A DNA stretch of 64,000 nt, taken from NCBI RefSeq assembly GCF_049898325.1, contig NZ_JAFCXL010000021.1:26919-90918 (forward strand), given 5' to 3'. Positions 53,766 through 62,243 of this stretch are shown here, in pieces. The notes beneath the pieces are model-generated. The model made no database searches, was not told the DNA's origin, and worked only from the letters and a program-made list of their open reading frames with translations. The DNA comes from JAFCUW01 sp049898325 (GTDB lineage Bacteria > Pseudomonadota > Gammaproteobacteria > Burkholderiales > Burkholderiaceae_D). Within the stretch, counting starts at the first letter, position 1; every line of letters starts with the position of its first letter. The position numbers were made by a program, and so were the translations under genes.

Positions 53766-55031
53766 TCAGACCACTTTTTGCTCGTGCAAGGCAGCGATCT
53801 GTTCCTGGTTGTAGCCCAGGCTCTCCAGCACTTCGTTGGTGTGCTCGCCCAGCAGCGGCGAACCGGTGATCTCGACGGTGGTGTCGGAGAACTTGATCGG
53901 GCTGCCCACGGTGAAGTACTTGCCCCGTTCCTTGTGATCCACTTCGGCGATGGTGCCCGAGGCGCGCAGCGATTCGTCGTTGAGGATCTCTTTCATCGTC
54001 AGCACCGGTGCGCAAGGAATGTCGAACTTGCGCAGGATGTCGACCGCTTCGAACTTGGTCTTGTCGGCCAACCACGTTTCGATGACGGCGAAGATGTCGA
54101 AAATCTTGTCCTGGCGCGCTGCCGCGGTCATGTAGGCAGGATCGTTGGCCCATTCAGGCTTGCCGATGGCGCGCGTGATCGGCTCCCAGGCGTGACCCTG
54201 GATGGTGAAGTAGATGTACGCGTTGGGGTCGGTTTCCCAGCCCTTGCACTTGAGCACCCAGCCTGGCTGGCCGCCACCGCCCGCATTGCCGCCGCGTGGC
54301 ACGAAGTCGGAAAATTTGCCGTGCGGGTACTGTGGATACTCTTCCAGGTAGCCCACGCGGTCCAGGCGCTGCTGGTCGCGCAGTTTGACGCGGCACAGGT
54401 TGAGCACGGAGTCTTGCATCGACACGGCCACCTTCTGGCCCTTGCCCGTCTTGTCGCGGCCGCGCAGGGCGGTCAGGATGCCGATCGCCAGGTGCATGCC
54501 GGTGTTCGAGTCACCCAGCGCTGCCGCCGAAATGGTTGGTGGGCCGTCGTCGAAACCCGTGGTCGACGCGGCGCCGCCGGCGCACTGGGCGACGTTTTCG
54601 TAGACTTTCAAGTCTTCGTAATGGTGGCCGTCGGAGAAGCCCTTGACGGACGCGACGATCATGCCGGGGTTGAGCGAGTTGATGTGCTCCCAGGTGAAGC
54701 CCATGCGGTCGAGCGCGCCCGGACCGAAGTTTTCCACCAGCACGTCCGATTCCTTGATCAGCTTGGTCAAGATTTCCTTGCCGGCAGCGGTCTTGGTGTC
54801 CAGGGTCAGCGATTTCTTGTTGCTGTTGAGCATAGTGAAATACAGCGCATCGACACCGGGAATGTCGCGCAGCTGCGAGCGGGTGACGTCGCCCGAACCG
54901 GGACGCTCGACCTTGATGACGTCGGCGCCGAACCAGGCCAGCAGCTGGGTGCAGGCAGGGCCCGCTTGCACGTGGGTGAAGTCGATGATCTTGATGCCTT
55001 CTAAGGGCTTGTTGCTGATGTTATCGCTCAT
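53766..55031 (-). CDS. frc: Formyl-CoA:oxalate CoA-transferase
   Basis: A 421-residue class III CoA-transferase that moves CoA from formyl-CoA to oxalate. The N-terminus (LEGIKIIDFTHVQAGPACTQ, then LLAWFGADVIKVERPGSGD) and the catalytic Asp region (AALGDSNTGMHLAIGIL) match Frc, and GGGGQPGWVLKCKG is the Gly-rich loop. It is 78 bp downstream of oxc on the same strand; together they carry out oxalyl-CoA decarboxylation and CoA recycling. Confidence 0.95.
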   Translation of the reverse strand: MSDNISNKPLEGIKIIDFTHVQAGPACTQLLAWFGADVIKVERPGSGDVTRSQLRDIPGVDALYFTMLNSNKKSLTLDTKTAAGKEILTKLIKESDVLVENFGPGALDRMGFTWEHINSLNPGMIVASVKGFSDGHHYEDLKVYENVAQCAGGAASTTGFDDGPPTISAAALGDSNTGMHLAIGILTALRGRDKTGKGQKVAVSMQDSVLNLCRVKLRDQQRLDRVGYLEEYPQYPHGKFSDFVPRGGNAGGGGQPGWVLKCKGWETDPNAYIYFTIQGHAWEPITRAIGKPEWANDPAYMTAAARQDKIFDIFAVIETWLADKTKFEAVDILRKFDIPCAPVLTMKEILNDESLRASGTIAEVDHKERGKYFTVGSPIKFSDTTVEITGSPLLGEHTNEVLESLGYNQEQIAALHEQKVV

Positions 55032-55109
55032 GTGTGTCTCCTTGGTGTATGCGTGATGTCGTGCGGGTCGCCGGCGCCTTGTGGACGCCGGCTGGTCTGA
55101 CGAGATTGC

Positions 55110-56831
55110 TTATTTTTTGCTGGCGGCGCTTTGTGGATTGAGGTTGGTCAGGCGACCGCTTTCGGTGCCCGCGTTCGGATCGATGACCGCGTTGATCAGC
55201 GATGGTTTGCCCGAGGCGATCGCTTCGGTCAGGGCGGCCGTCATTTCTTCCGGCGTCGTCACGTTGTAGCCGATGCCGCCAAACGCTTCGATCATCTTGT
55301 CGTAGCGGGCGCCCTTGACGAAGGAAGTCACTGGCACGTCGTTCGGCACGTTCGGGTTCAGGTTGGGATCGGTGCCCTTGTAGACGCCGTTGTTATTGAA
55401 AATAATCGTCACCACCGGCAGGTCGTAGCGGCAGATCGTTTCCAGTTCCATGCCCGAGAAACCGAAGGCGCTGTCGCCCTCGATGGCCACCACGGGCTTG
55501 CCGGTGATGACGGCCGCGCCGATGGCGTAGCCCATGCCGATGCCCATGATGCCCCAGGTGCCGGAATCGAAACGCTTGCGCGGCTCGTACATGTCGATGA
55601 TCGAACGGGCGTAGTCGAGCGTGTTGGCGCCTTCGTTGACGACGTTGATGTCGGGACGGGTCTTGAGGATGTCGCGGATCGAGCGCAGGGCGCTGTGGAA
55701 ATTCATCGGCGACGGGTTCAAGGCCAGCGTAGCCGCCATCTTGCTCAGGTTCTTGTCCTTGCGTTCGGCAATCGCGCTCGTCCAGGCCGTATCGGGCTTG
55801 GCATGACCGTTGTCGGCGATGCCCTTGATCAGCGCGGCAACGCACGAACCGATGTCGCCGATCAGCGGGGCGGCGATCGCCACGTTGCTGTCGATTTCGG
55901 TGGGCGAGATGTCGATCTGGATGAATTTCTTCGGCACGGCGCCCCAGGTCTTGCCTTTGCCATGCGAGAGCAGCCAGTTCAGGCGGGCACCGATCAGCAC
56001 GACGACGTCGGCTTCGGCCAGCACGAAGGAACGAGCGGCCGAGGCCGATTGTTCGTGGTTGTCCGGCAACAGGCCCTTGGCCATCGACATCGGCAGGTAA
56101 GGAATGCCCGAGTTTTCCACGAAGGCGCGGATGTCGGCATCGGCTTGCGCGTAAGCGGCGCCCTTGCCCAGCAGGATCAGCGGCTTCTTGGCGCCTTTGA
56201 GCAAGTCGAGGGCGCGCTGGATCGAATCGGGGGCGGGAATCTGGCGTGGCACCGGATCGACCACTTTCACCAGCGAGCGCTTGCCGTGCTCGGCGTCGAG
56301 CGACTGCGCCAGCAGCTGGGCTGGCAGGTCGAGGTAGACCCCGCCCGGACGGCCGGACACGGCGGCGCGGATGGCGCGGGCGATGCCGATGCCGATGTCT
56401 TCAGCCTTGTTGATGCGGTACGATGCCTTGGCGTAGGGCTTGGCAGCGTTCAGCTGGTCCATTTCCTCGTAATCGCCCTGTTGCAGGTCGACGATTTCGC
56501 GCTCGGACGAACCGGAGATCAGGATCATCGGGAAGCAGTTGGTGGTGGCGTTGGCCAGAGCGGTCAGGCCGTTGAGAAAGCCAGGCGCCGACACGGTCAG
56601 GCAGATGCCGGGCTTTTGCGTGATGTAGCCGGCAATGGCGGCGGCGTTGCCCGCATGCTGCTCGTGGCGAAAGCCGATGAAACGCATGCCTTCGGCCTGT
56701 GCCAGACGGGCCAGATCGGTAATCGGAATGCCGACGAGACCGAAAATCGTGTCGATGTCGTTATGTTTGAGGGCATCGATGACCAGATGGAAGCCGTCGG
56801 TCATTGCTGGTGCTTGGGTACTGTCTGTCAT
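55110..56831 (-). CDS. oxc: Oxalyl-CoA decarboxylase
   Basis: A 573-residue thiamine-diphosphate enzyme that decarboxylates oxalyl-CoA to formyl-CoA. The cofactor glutamate is in FIGFRHEQHAGNAAA, and the ThDP/Mg motif is GDSAFGFSGMELETICRYDL ending in FNNNGVYKG. The closest family is Oxc rather than acetolactate synthase because of the N-terminal GLVGIPITDLARLAQ and DYEEMDQLNAAKPYAKAS. ATG 56831 has GGAGGAG upstream. It is divergent from a Crp/Fnr-type regulator with an operator-like palindrome between them. Confidence 0.96.
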   Translation of the reverse strand: MTDSTQAPAMTDGFHLVIDALKHNDIDTIFGLVGIPITDLARLAQAEGMRFIGFRHEQHAGNAAAIAGYITQKPGICLTVSAPGFLNGLTALANATTNCFPMILISGSSEREIVDLQQGDYEEMDQLNAAKPYAKASYRINKAEDIGIGIARAIRAAVSGRPGGVYLDLPAQLLAQSLDAEHGKRSLVKVVDPVPRQIPAPDSIQRALDLLKGAKKPLILLGKGAAYAQADADIRAFVENSGIPYLPMSMAKGLLPDNHEQSASAARSFVLAEADVVVLIGARLNWLLSHGKGKTWGAVPKKFIQIDISPTEIDSNVAIAAPLIGDIGSCVAALIKGIADNGHAKPDTAWTSAIAERKDKNLSKMAATLALNPSPMNFHSALRSIRDILKTRPDINVVNEGANTLDYARSIIDMYEPRKRFDSGTWGIMGIGMGYAIGAAVITGKPVVAIEGDSAFGFSGMELETICRYDLPVVTIIFNNNGVYKGTDPNLNPNVPNDVPVTSFVKGARYDKMIEAFGGIGYNVTTPEEMTAALTEAIASGKPSLINAVIDPNAGTESGRLTNLNPQSAASKK

Positions 56832-56970
56832 GATGGATGTCTCCTCCTTGTGATTCGTCAAAGGCGCCGCATGTCAATCGTCAACACAGTTTGATCTGTT
56901 TGCTGTGAAAGTCGTCAGGCAGCCCGTCTTTTAATAGCGGCCATCATAGCGAGCCGGCTCCATATCTCTC

Positions 56971-56986
56971 ATTGACCGAGGTCAAT
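56971..56986. promoter_or_regulatory. Fnr/Crp-type operator in the oxc-regulator intergenic region
   Basis: ATTGAC and GTCAAT are perfect arms around CGAG. The pattern TTGAC-N4-GTCAA is one base per half away from the Fnr consensus TTGAT-N4-ATCAA and typical of Crp/Fnr family sites. It lies 49 bp before the regulator ATG and 140 bp from oxc. Confidence 0.7.
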
Positions 56987-57034
56987 TTTCGCCGCATGAT
57001 GTCGGCTCTTGTCAAATAAGGTAGTGAAGCTCTC

Positions 57035-57643
57035 ATGACATTGGTAGCGAACCATCCAGACCGAAACATTATTCGGGTCCAGCTGAAACAGAACGTGGTT
57101 CTCAAAGAATTGCGCGATAGCGAAATGGAAGCGCTCGAGCCTTTCCTGACGGTGGAAAATCACCAGAAAGGCGACATGCTGCTCAACCAGGGCGTGCACG
57201 ACATGGAGCAGTATTTCGTGCTCGACGGCATTCTCAAGCGGGTTGTGACGAACCAGGAAGCGAAGGAAATGATCCTGCGTTTTCCCGCCGAGCGCGACAT
57301 CGAAACCAGTTACGCGGCCTGGCGCCTGCACACGCCCACGCCCTACAGCATCGTGTGCGTCACCAAGGCGCGGGTGGCGCGCATGCCGCTGTCGCAGTGG
57401 GTGGCATTTCTCGAAAGCCACAGCGCCGTCAAGCAAGCGTTCGAATACGAAGTGATGAACTTGATGAGCGCCATCATGGCCCACACCATCACCTTGCACC
57501 TGCTCGACGCGCCAGGGCGCGTGCACCGCTTCATGCGCAAGCATCCCGAGCTGTTCGAACGGCTGCCGAAGAAGGAGCTGGCCTCGTATCTGAACCTGTC
57601 GCCCGAGACGCTCAGCCGCCTGAAAAACCAGGGAAAAATCTAG
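57035..57643 (+). CDS. Crp/Fnr family transcriptional regulator
   Basis: A 202-residue regulator. The cNMP-binding beta-roll covers about residues 20-120 (VENHQKGDMLLNQGVHDMEQ, YFVLDGILKRVV), and the C-terminal HTH is KKELASYLNLSPETLSRLKN. The four cysteines used by Fnr for an iron-sulfur cluster are absent, so it senses something other than oxygen through that cluster. It is divergent from oxc and flanks a matching palindrome, so regulation of oxalate catabolism is the likely role (inference). Confidence 0.88.
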   Translation: MTLVANHPDRNIIRVQLKQNVVLKELRDSEMEALEPFLTVENHQKGDMLLNQGVHDMEQYFVLDGILKRVVTNQEAKEMILRFPAERDIETSYAAWRLHTPTPYSIVCVTKARVARMPLSQWVAFLESHSAVKQAFEYEVMNLMSAIMAHTITLHLLDAPGRVHRFMRKHPELFERLPKKELASYLNLSPETLSRLKNQGKI

Positions 57644-57778
57644 CGACACCGGCCTGCGGCGGGACACTGCCCGGGCCGCATCGCCGGCTGCACTGGCGGC
57701 GCCGCTGACAGCAAGGCGCCCGATATAATCCTCATAGGCACTATCAGTTTTCGCTATATCGCATATCAGGAGATGAAA

Positions 57779-57808
57779 TTGGTGCGGTGCGGCAGACATG
57801 TTTATAAT
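57779..57808 (+). promoter_or_regulatory. Sigma-70 promoter of the 54-residue protein gene
   Basis: TTGGTG (57779-57784) and TATAAT (57803-57808) are spaced by 18 bp, with a leader of about 33 nt before the ATG. The rest of the 203-bp gap to the regulator has no further gene. Confidence 0.65.
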
Positions 57809-57846
57809 TGACTCCATCGAATCCAACCAACCTTCAGGAGTTTCAC

Positions 57847-58011
57847 ATGTCCAGCATCACCAACACTGCACCAGCCGGCTCGACCTACCCAGCACCGTCG
57901 TTCTCGTTCGCCTCGATCATCGACCTGCTGTTCATGACCCGCCTGCGCGAAGAACTCGATGCCGACACCGCCGGCGACAAGTCCGATGCCGCCTACCACT
58001 ACGGCCTGTAA
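57847..58011 (+). CDS. Small 54-residue protein of unknown function
   Basis: The product starts MSSITNTAPAGSTYPAPSFS and continues FASIIDLLFMTRLREELDA, with a short amphipathic or hydrophobic helix (about residues 21-34) and an acidic tail ending YHYGL. ATG 57847 has AGGAG at 6 bp and a good promoter upstream, and two hairpins follow the stop, one a terminator. The expression signals argue that it is real. No family is recognised; a regulatory or membrane-associated small protein is possible. Confidence 0.65.
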   Translation: MSSITNTAPAGSTYPAPSFSFASIIDLLFMTRLREELDADTAGDKSDAAYHYGL

Positions 58012-58020
58012 TTGAAAATA

Positions 58021-58058
58021 ATCGTCCTTGATGCTGCGACCGCAGCATCAAGGACGAT
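58021..58058. other. Perfect 38-bp inverted repeat (18-bp stem, 2-nt loop)
   Basis: ATCGTCCTTGATGCTGCG and its exact complement flank AC. There is no T-tract and the stem begins 10 bp after the small-protein stop, directly before a separate terminator. Such a long perfect stem is unusual for a plain terminator; a mini-inverted element, RNase III site or transcript-protecting hairpin are possible. Confidence 0.75.
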
Positions 58059-58061
58059 GCA

Positions 58062-58102
58062 AAAAAACGCCCCGCAAGCTGTCCGCTTGCGGGGCGTTTT
58101 TT
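58062..58102. terminator. Strong bidirectional terminator
   Basis: AAAAAACGCCCCGCAAGC and its complement form an 18-bp stem over a 5-nt loop with A- and T-tracts, between the small-protein gene and convergent panE. Confidence 0.93.
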
Positions 58103-58132
58103 ATTGCGCTACGTCGCCGGGAATGCTGCTGC

Positions 58133-59149
58133 TTACGCCGCGACCAGCCTCTGCATGCGGACCCCGCCATGCTCTTCGTGCATGGTGCGCTCGAGCATCT
58201 TGACCAGCGCGTAGGCCGAGTCGATATGCGGCGTGGGCGTGCCCGTCAAGCGGCCCAGTTCGACCACCGAGCCCACCAGCGCATCGATCTCGGGACCCCG
58301 CCCCGCTTCCACATCCTGCAGCATCGAGGTTTTGTGCTTGCCGACCTTTTCCGCCCCTTCGATGCGGCGTTCGAGCGTGACTCTAAACGATATACCCAGT
58401 TTCGCCGCCACCGCCTGCGCCTCTTCCATCATCGCCGCCGCCAGTTCGCGGGCCAGCGGATACTGGCAGATGTCGACCAGGGTCGAATGCGACAGCGCAC
58501 TGATCGGATTGAAGCACACATTGCCCCACAATTTCAGCCAGATTTCCGCGCGGATGTTCTCCAGCACGGGCGCCTTGAGCCCCGCATGCTGGAACACCGC
58601 CGAGATCTGCCGGGCGCGCTCGCTGATGCTGCCATCGAGTTCGCCAAGGGGAAAGCGCTCGCCTTCGACGTGCTGGATCACGCCCGGCGCGATCAGTTCT
58701 GCCGCCGGGTACACCACGCAGCCAAGGATATGGTGCGGTGCGATTTTGCTGGCGAGCAGCCCGGTCGGATCGACGCTCTTGACGACGTATCCTTCGTGCG
58801 TGCCGCCGTGCTGGTGGAAGTACCAGAACGGGATACCGTTCTGCATCGTCACCACCACCGTATCGGGTCCCACCAGGTGACCGATCTGGTCGGCCACCGC
58901 GTCGACCTGGTGTGCTTTCAAGGCCAGGATCACCAGCTCCTGCACACCTGCCGCGGCGTAGTCGCCCGTCGCCTTGACGTTGGGCGCCACATGTTCCGTT
59001 CCATCGTGATCGATCAGCTTGATGCCCCTGGCCGAAATGGCTTCCAGGTTGGCACCGCGGACGATGAACGTCACCTCTTCCCCTGCCAGCGCCAGCTTGG
59101 CGCCGACGTACCCCCCGATTGCTCCTGCTCCAATGATTGCAATTTTCAT
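58133..59149 (-). CDS. 2-dehydropantoate 2-reductase family protein
   Basis: A 338-residue NADPH-dependent reductase of the ApbA/PanE family. The nucleotide-binding motif is MKIAIIGAGAIGGYVGAKLA, a QNGIPFW loop covers the pantoate site and LKLWGNVCFNPISAL holds the catalytic lysine region. PanE makes pantoate for CoA, but many paralogues reduce other 2-oxo acids. Here it is the last gene of an oxlT-FAH-reductase run, so a role with oxalate-derived or related 2-oxo acids is plausible (inference). Confidence 0.85.
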   Translation of the reverse strand: MKIAIIGAGAIGGYVGAKLALAGEEVTFIVRGANLEAISARGIKLIDHDGTEHVAPNVKATGDYAAAGVQELVILALKAHQVDAVADQIGHLVGPDTVVVTMQNGIPFWYFHQHGGTHEGYVVKSVDPTGLLASKIAPHHILGCVVYPAAELIAPGVIQHVEGERFPLGELDGSISERARQISAVFQHAGLKAPVLENIRAEIWLKLWGNVCFNPISALSHSTLVDICQYPLARELAAAMMEEAQAVAAKLGISFRVTLERRIEGAEKVGKHKTSMLQDVEAGRGPEIDALVGSVVELGRLTGTPTPHIDSAYALVKMLERTMHEEHGGVRMQRLVAA

Positions 59150-59167
59150 GACGTGCTCCCACCTAGT

Positions 59168-59950
59168 TTACTCGAACCGGTTTTTGAGCTTGCCTATGCC
59201 ATCGATCTCGATTTCGATCGTACTGTTTGGTCGCATGGAGCCCACGCCGACCGACGTGCCACACAGCAGCACATCGCCCGGATACAAAGTCATGTCCTTC
59301 GAAATCTTGCTCACCAGCTGCGCCACCGAAAACACCATGTCGTTGACGGGATAATCCTGGCGTACTTCTTCGTTCAATATCGTGCGCACCACCAGCATGG
59401 CCGGATCGAGCCCTGTCGCGATCACCGGTCCCAGCGGGCAGAAGGTATCGAAACCCTTGGCCCGGCACCATTGTGCAAACGTGGGATCGCGGTTGATGAT
59501 GTCGGCGACGGTGACGTCGTTGGCGCAGGTCAGGCCGAACACATAGTGCGGCGCATCGGCTTCGCTGACGTTGCAGGCGGTCTTGCCGATCACGATGGCC
59601 AGCTCGCCTTCAAACACCACTTTTGAGTCGGGTGAATTTTCCAGCAGGGGGCGGCGAATGGTGCCGCCGGGGGCCAATAAAGTATTCGGGGTCTTGACCA
59701 GGTACAGCGGTTCCGGCGGTGGCGCCAGTCCCAGTTTCTTGCCCAGCGCGTGGTAGTTGTTCCACATCGCCAGCATCCTGCCAGGCACCACGGGCGCCAG
59801 CAGCTTGACGTCGGCGAGGTGCATGGAATGGCCGTTCGGTTCGGGGTTGGCGAACATATCGCCTTCGTACACCCGGATCTTGTCGCCTTCGAGCGTGCCG
59901 AAGCACGTCGCGTCCTGGTGTTGGAAACGAACCCAGCGTTTGATCATCAT
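59168..59950 (-). CDS. Fumarylacetoacetate hydrolase family protein
   Basis: A 260-residue FAH-fold enzyme. Metal ligands are visible in the segment KVVFEGELAIVIGK and in FGLTCANDVTVADII, and GDVLLCGTSVGVG closes the active site. Family members hydrolyse or decarboxylate 2-oxo acids and related 1,3-dicarbonyls (for example oxaloacetate or acylpyruvates). It lies between oxlT and the reductase, 76 bp after oxlT, in the same probable operon. Two adjacent ATG codons at the start are equivalent choices. Confidence 0.85.
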   Translation of the reverse strand: MMIKRWVRFQHQDATCFGTLEGDKIRVYEGDMFANPEPNGHSMHLADVKLLAPVVPGRMLAMWNNYHALGKKLGLAPPPEPLYLVKTPNTLLAPGGTIRRPLLENSPDSKVVFEGELAIVIGKTACNVSEADAPHYVFGLTCANDVTVADIINRDPTFAQWCRAKGFDTFCPLGPVIATGLDPAMLVVRTILNEEVRQDYPVNDMVFSVAQLVSKISKDMTLYPGDVLLCGTSVGVGSMRPNSTIEIEIDGIGKLKNRFE

Positions 59951-60026
59951 AGTGGTACCTCTTGTGACGCCGGATTGGTCTGGAAGGATGGCGCCGGCGC
60001 TTGTTGCCGGCCGGCGCCAGGTGCTA

Positions 60027-61352
60027 TCAGCGTGCCATGCGGGCGGCGGCAGCCATGTCGGCCGCGCCAGGAGCCGGTGGCGTGACCGCCTCGCTCATGA
60101 ACTTCGCACGCATCGGTTTGAGCACGAACCAGGCCATCAGGGCGGCGGCCGCATTGAGGCCGCAACCGACGAAGAACACCGCTTCCCAGCTGCCGGTGGC
60201 GGCAGTGATCATGCTCGAGACAGGCACGAAGATCGATGCGGTGCCCTTGGCGGTGTACAAGAGGCCAGCGTTACCGGCGGCGTTCTTGGTGCCGAAGGTA
60301 TCGGCGGCGGTGGCCGGGAACAGGCTGTAGATCTCACCCCAGGCAAAGAACACGACACCGGTCAGGATGACGAACATGATCGGATCACGACCGAAGTAGT
60401 AAAGCGCCAGGATGCCCACCGATTCCATCGCAAAGGCGATGAACATGGTTTTTTCACGGCCGATCTGATCGGACACCCAGCCAAAGAACGGACGGGTCAA
60501 GCCATTGAGGACGCGGTCGATGGCCAGGGCGAACGTCAGGGCCGGCAGCACCATGCCCATCACGTTGAAGGTCACGCCATCGATTTTAAAGTCCTGGGCG
60601 ATCGGGCCCATTTGCGCCGTTGCCATCAGGCCACCAGCGGCGACCAGCACGAACATCACATACATGACCCAGAACACGGGCTTGCGGACGATTTGCGACG
60701 GGGTGAACTCGGCATTGCCCTGTTGCACCTTGGTCTGCTTCTTGATGGCGTTTGGCACGTGAGCCGGTGGACGCACCATCATCAATGCCAGCAGCATGAC
60801 GATCAGGCCTTGGCCCAGGCCGAAGTACAGGAAGGTCTGCTCGTAACCCTTCGAGGCGATCATCATCGAGATGGGGATGATGGTGGCCGCCGACCCGGCG
60901 CCGAAGCCCGCCGCCGTGAGGCCAGCAGCCAGGCCGCGACGATCGGGGAACCATTTGAGGGCCGAACCGACGCAGGTACCGTAGACCGCGCCGGCGCCGA
61001 TACCGGAGATGGCGGCGGCGATGTAGAGCAGGGTCAGGCTGTCGGCGAACGAGTTCAGGACCCAGCCCAGTGCGCACAGCAGGCCGCCGAACAGCACGAC
61101 GGGACGGGGACCGAATTTATCGACGGCCCAGCCCTCGATCGGCACCAGCCAGGTTTCGGTCAGGATGAAGATGGTGAAGGCCACCTGGATGGCCGCTTTC
61201 GACCAGTGGTATTTGTCGGCAATCGGGTTGACGAACAGGGTCCAGCCGTATTGCAGGTTGGCGATCATCGCCATGCAGACGATGCCCATGACCAGCTGCA
61301 TCCAGCGATTGACGCCGGGTTTTGCTGGGTTGATGCTTGCGGTTTGTGTCAT
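60027..61352 (-). CDS. oxlT: Oxalate/formate antiporter, major facilitator family
   Basis: A 441-residue membrane protein with 12 predicted hydrophobic helices. YGWTLFVNPIADKYHWSKAA and QVAFTIFILTETWLVPIEGW are the typical OxlT first two helices, and LNGLTRPFFGWVSDQIGREK is the cytoplasmic loop with the conserved MFS RxxxGxxSDxxGR motif. OxlT imports oxalate in exchange for formate, and the resulting decarboxylation gives a proton gradient. The start MTQTASINPAKP is used; the frame extends upstream without homology. It is downstream of a 29-codon frame. Confidence 0.92.
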   Translation of the reverse strand: MTQTASINPAKPGVNRWMQLVMGIVCMAMIANLQYGWTLFVNPIADKYHWSKAAIQVAFTIFILTETWLVPIEGWAVDKFGPRPVVLFGGLLCALGWVLNSFADSLTLLYIAAAISGIGAGAVYGTCVGSALKWFPDRRGLAAGLTAAGFGAGSAATIIPISMMIASKGYEQTFLYFGLGQGLIVMLLALMMVRPPAHVPNAIKKQTKVQQGNAEFTPSQIVRKPVFWVMYVMFVLVAAGGLMATAQMGPIAQDFKIDGVTFNVMGMVLPALTFALAIDRVLNGLTRPFFGWVSDQIGREKTMFIAFAMESVGILALYYFGRDPIMFVILTGVVFFAWGEIYSLFPATAADTFGTKNAAGNAGLLYTAKGTASIFVPVSSMITAATGSWEAVFFVGCGLNAAAALMAWFVLKPMRAKFMSEAVTPPAPGAADMAAAARMAR

Positions 61353-61412
61353 TTCCAAGTCTCCGTGATGGTGTTGTTGTCGCGTCTTTGCGCGTCCGGG
61401 GTGCAAACAGCA

Positions 61413-61502
61413 TTACTGCTGTTGTGCCCCCGCCATTGCTGTGGAAGGTGCTGCGGCGGCCTCGATGCCGGCGCCGCTGCGCGGGTACTGCGGGGTTGTC
61501 AT
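61413..61502 (-). CDS. 29-residue peptide upstream of oxlT, possible leader
   Basis: A short frame, MTTPQYPRSGAGIEAAAAPS and nine more residues, with a good GGGAG ribosome-binding site at 7 bp and its stop 60 bp before the oxlT start. Composition is Ala/Pro/Gln-rich with no membrane segment, so it is unlike known small MFS transporter subunits. It may be a translated leader controlling oxlT or an independent micropeptide. Confidence 0.5.
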   Translation of the reverse strand: MTTPQYPRSGAGIEAAAAPSTAMAGAQQQ

Positions 61503-61754
61503 TGCGCGTCTCCCTGGTTGGTGTTTAAAGCACAGAACTGTTCTGCTGCCGAAGTCTGCAAGAACCCGGCGCGACGCTGACGATGCTGGAAAAAACGTAT
61601 TGCTATTTTTCCAACAGATGCTCCGGCTTTTTGAAGGAGGAGTCATCATTACGCAAGTGCCGACAGATGGCCGATTGTGGAAGACGCGTTTTTTTATATC
61701 CTTGACCCCGGTTAAGTTTTGAAATTTGATAGAAATTTGGTATCAGAGTTGCTA
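61503..61754. promoter_or_regulatory. oxlT upstream region with inverted repeats
   Basis: This 252-bp gap should contain the oxlT promoter. TGGAAAAA and TTTTTCCA (61587-61613, 11-bp spacer) are perfect arms. TTTGATAG and CTATCAAA (61725-61732 and 61752-61759) form another repeat that overlaps the stop of the upstream gene. No further gene is seen. Confidence 0.4.
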
Positions 61755-62117
61755 TCAAACACCCGCGTGATGCTGCTGGATTTCCGCCCAGTTGATGAAG
61801 GCGGCGGGACGGCAGCCAGCCTCGTTCATGGCAGCATAGCAGCGCTGCTTGGCTGCCTCGATGGCATCGACGAGGAAATCGGCGTCGTAGGCCTTGAGCA
61901 GGTGCGCTTGCTCGGTTTGCAGGTAGCGGCGCAGGCACTCGCGGTCGCCGTCGGCACACTGGCCGCCCTGGAACTGCGCGCTGTCCCAGTGAAAACGCAG
62001 GCCCAGCTCGTGGAAGGCGGCGTTGTAGGCATTGCGGTGGGCATCGGCCAGCGGCGCCGTGGCGGTGCTGTGGATGCCGTGGCTGTGGCTCGCTTGGCTG
62101 CTGTGAAGGCTGGACAT
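61755..62117 (-). CDS. Hypothetical protein of the oxalate locus
   Basis: A 120-residue soluble protein. The core (HRNAYNAAFHELGLRFHWDS, CLRRYLQTEQAHLLKAYDAD, FLVDAIEAAKQRCYAAMNEA) is helical, with a His/Ser-rich N-terminus and two or three Cys. No family can be named. ATG 62117 has GGAG upstream. It is divergent from the LysR-type gene and upstream of oxlT on the same strand, so it probably belongs to the oxalate locus. Confidence 0.65.
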   Translation of the reverse strand: MSSLHSSQASHSHGIHSTATAPLADAHRNAYNAAFHELGLRFHWDSAQFQGGQCADGDRECLRRYLQTEQAHLLKAYDADFLVDAIEAAKQRCYAAMNEAGCRPAAFINWAEIQQHHAGV

Positions 62118-62173
62118 GGCGTTCTCCGAAAGGGAAGCGGTGAAAATTCAGTGAGTCCAATGTAACCGGAACA

Positions 62174-62212
62174 AATGATTAGCAATAGTTAAAGTTATTA
62201 AGCATAATCATT
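62174..62212. promoter_or_regulatory. LysR-type binding region between the divergent hypothetical and lysR genes
   Basis: AATGATTA and TAATCATT are perfect 8-bp arms 23 bp apart in an AT-rich divergent promoter, the usual place for LysR-family autoregulatory sites. Confidence 0.5.
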
Positions 62213-62243
62213 CATCACCCTGTATACATCGGAGCGCCTTCCT

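Noticed and set aside
59168..59950. FAH-family gene as true fumarylacetoacetase of tyrosine breakdown
   Set aside because: Length is the short FAH-like form and no homogentisate or tyrosine-degradation gene is nearby; the neighbours are oxalate genes.
61540..61590. Possible sigma-54 promoter upstream of oxlT
   Set aside because: A minus-strand TTGCA is present but the GG element at -24 does not match the required spacing and sequence.
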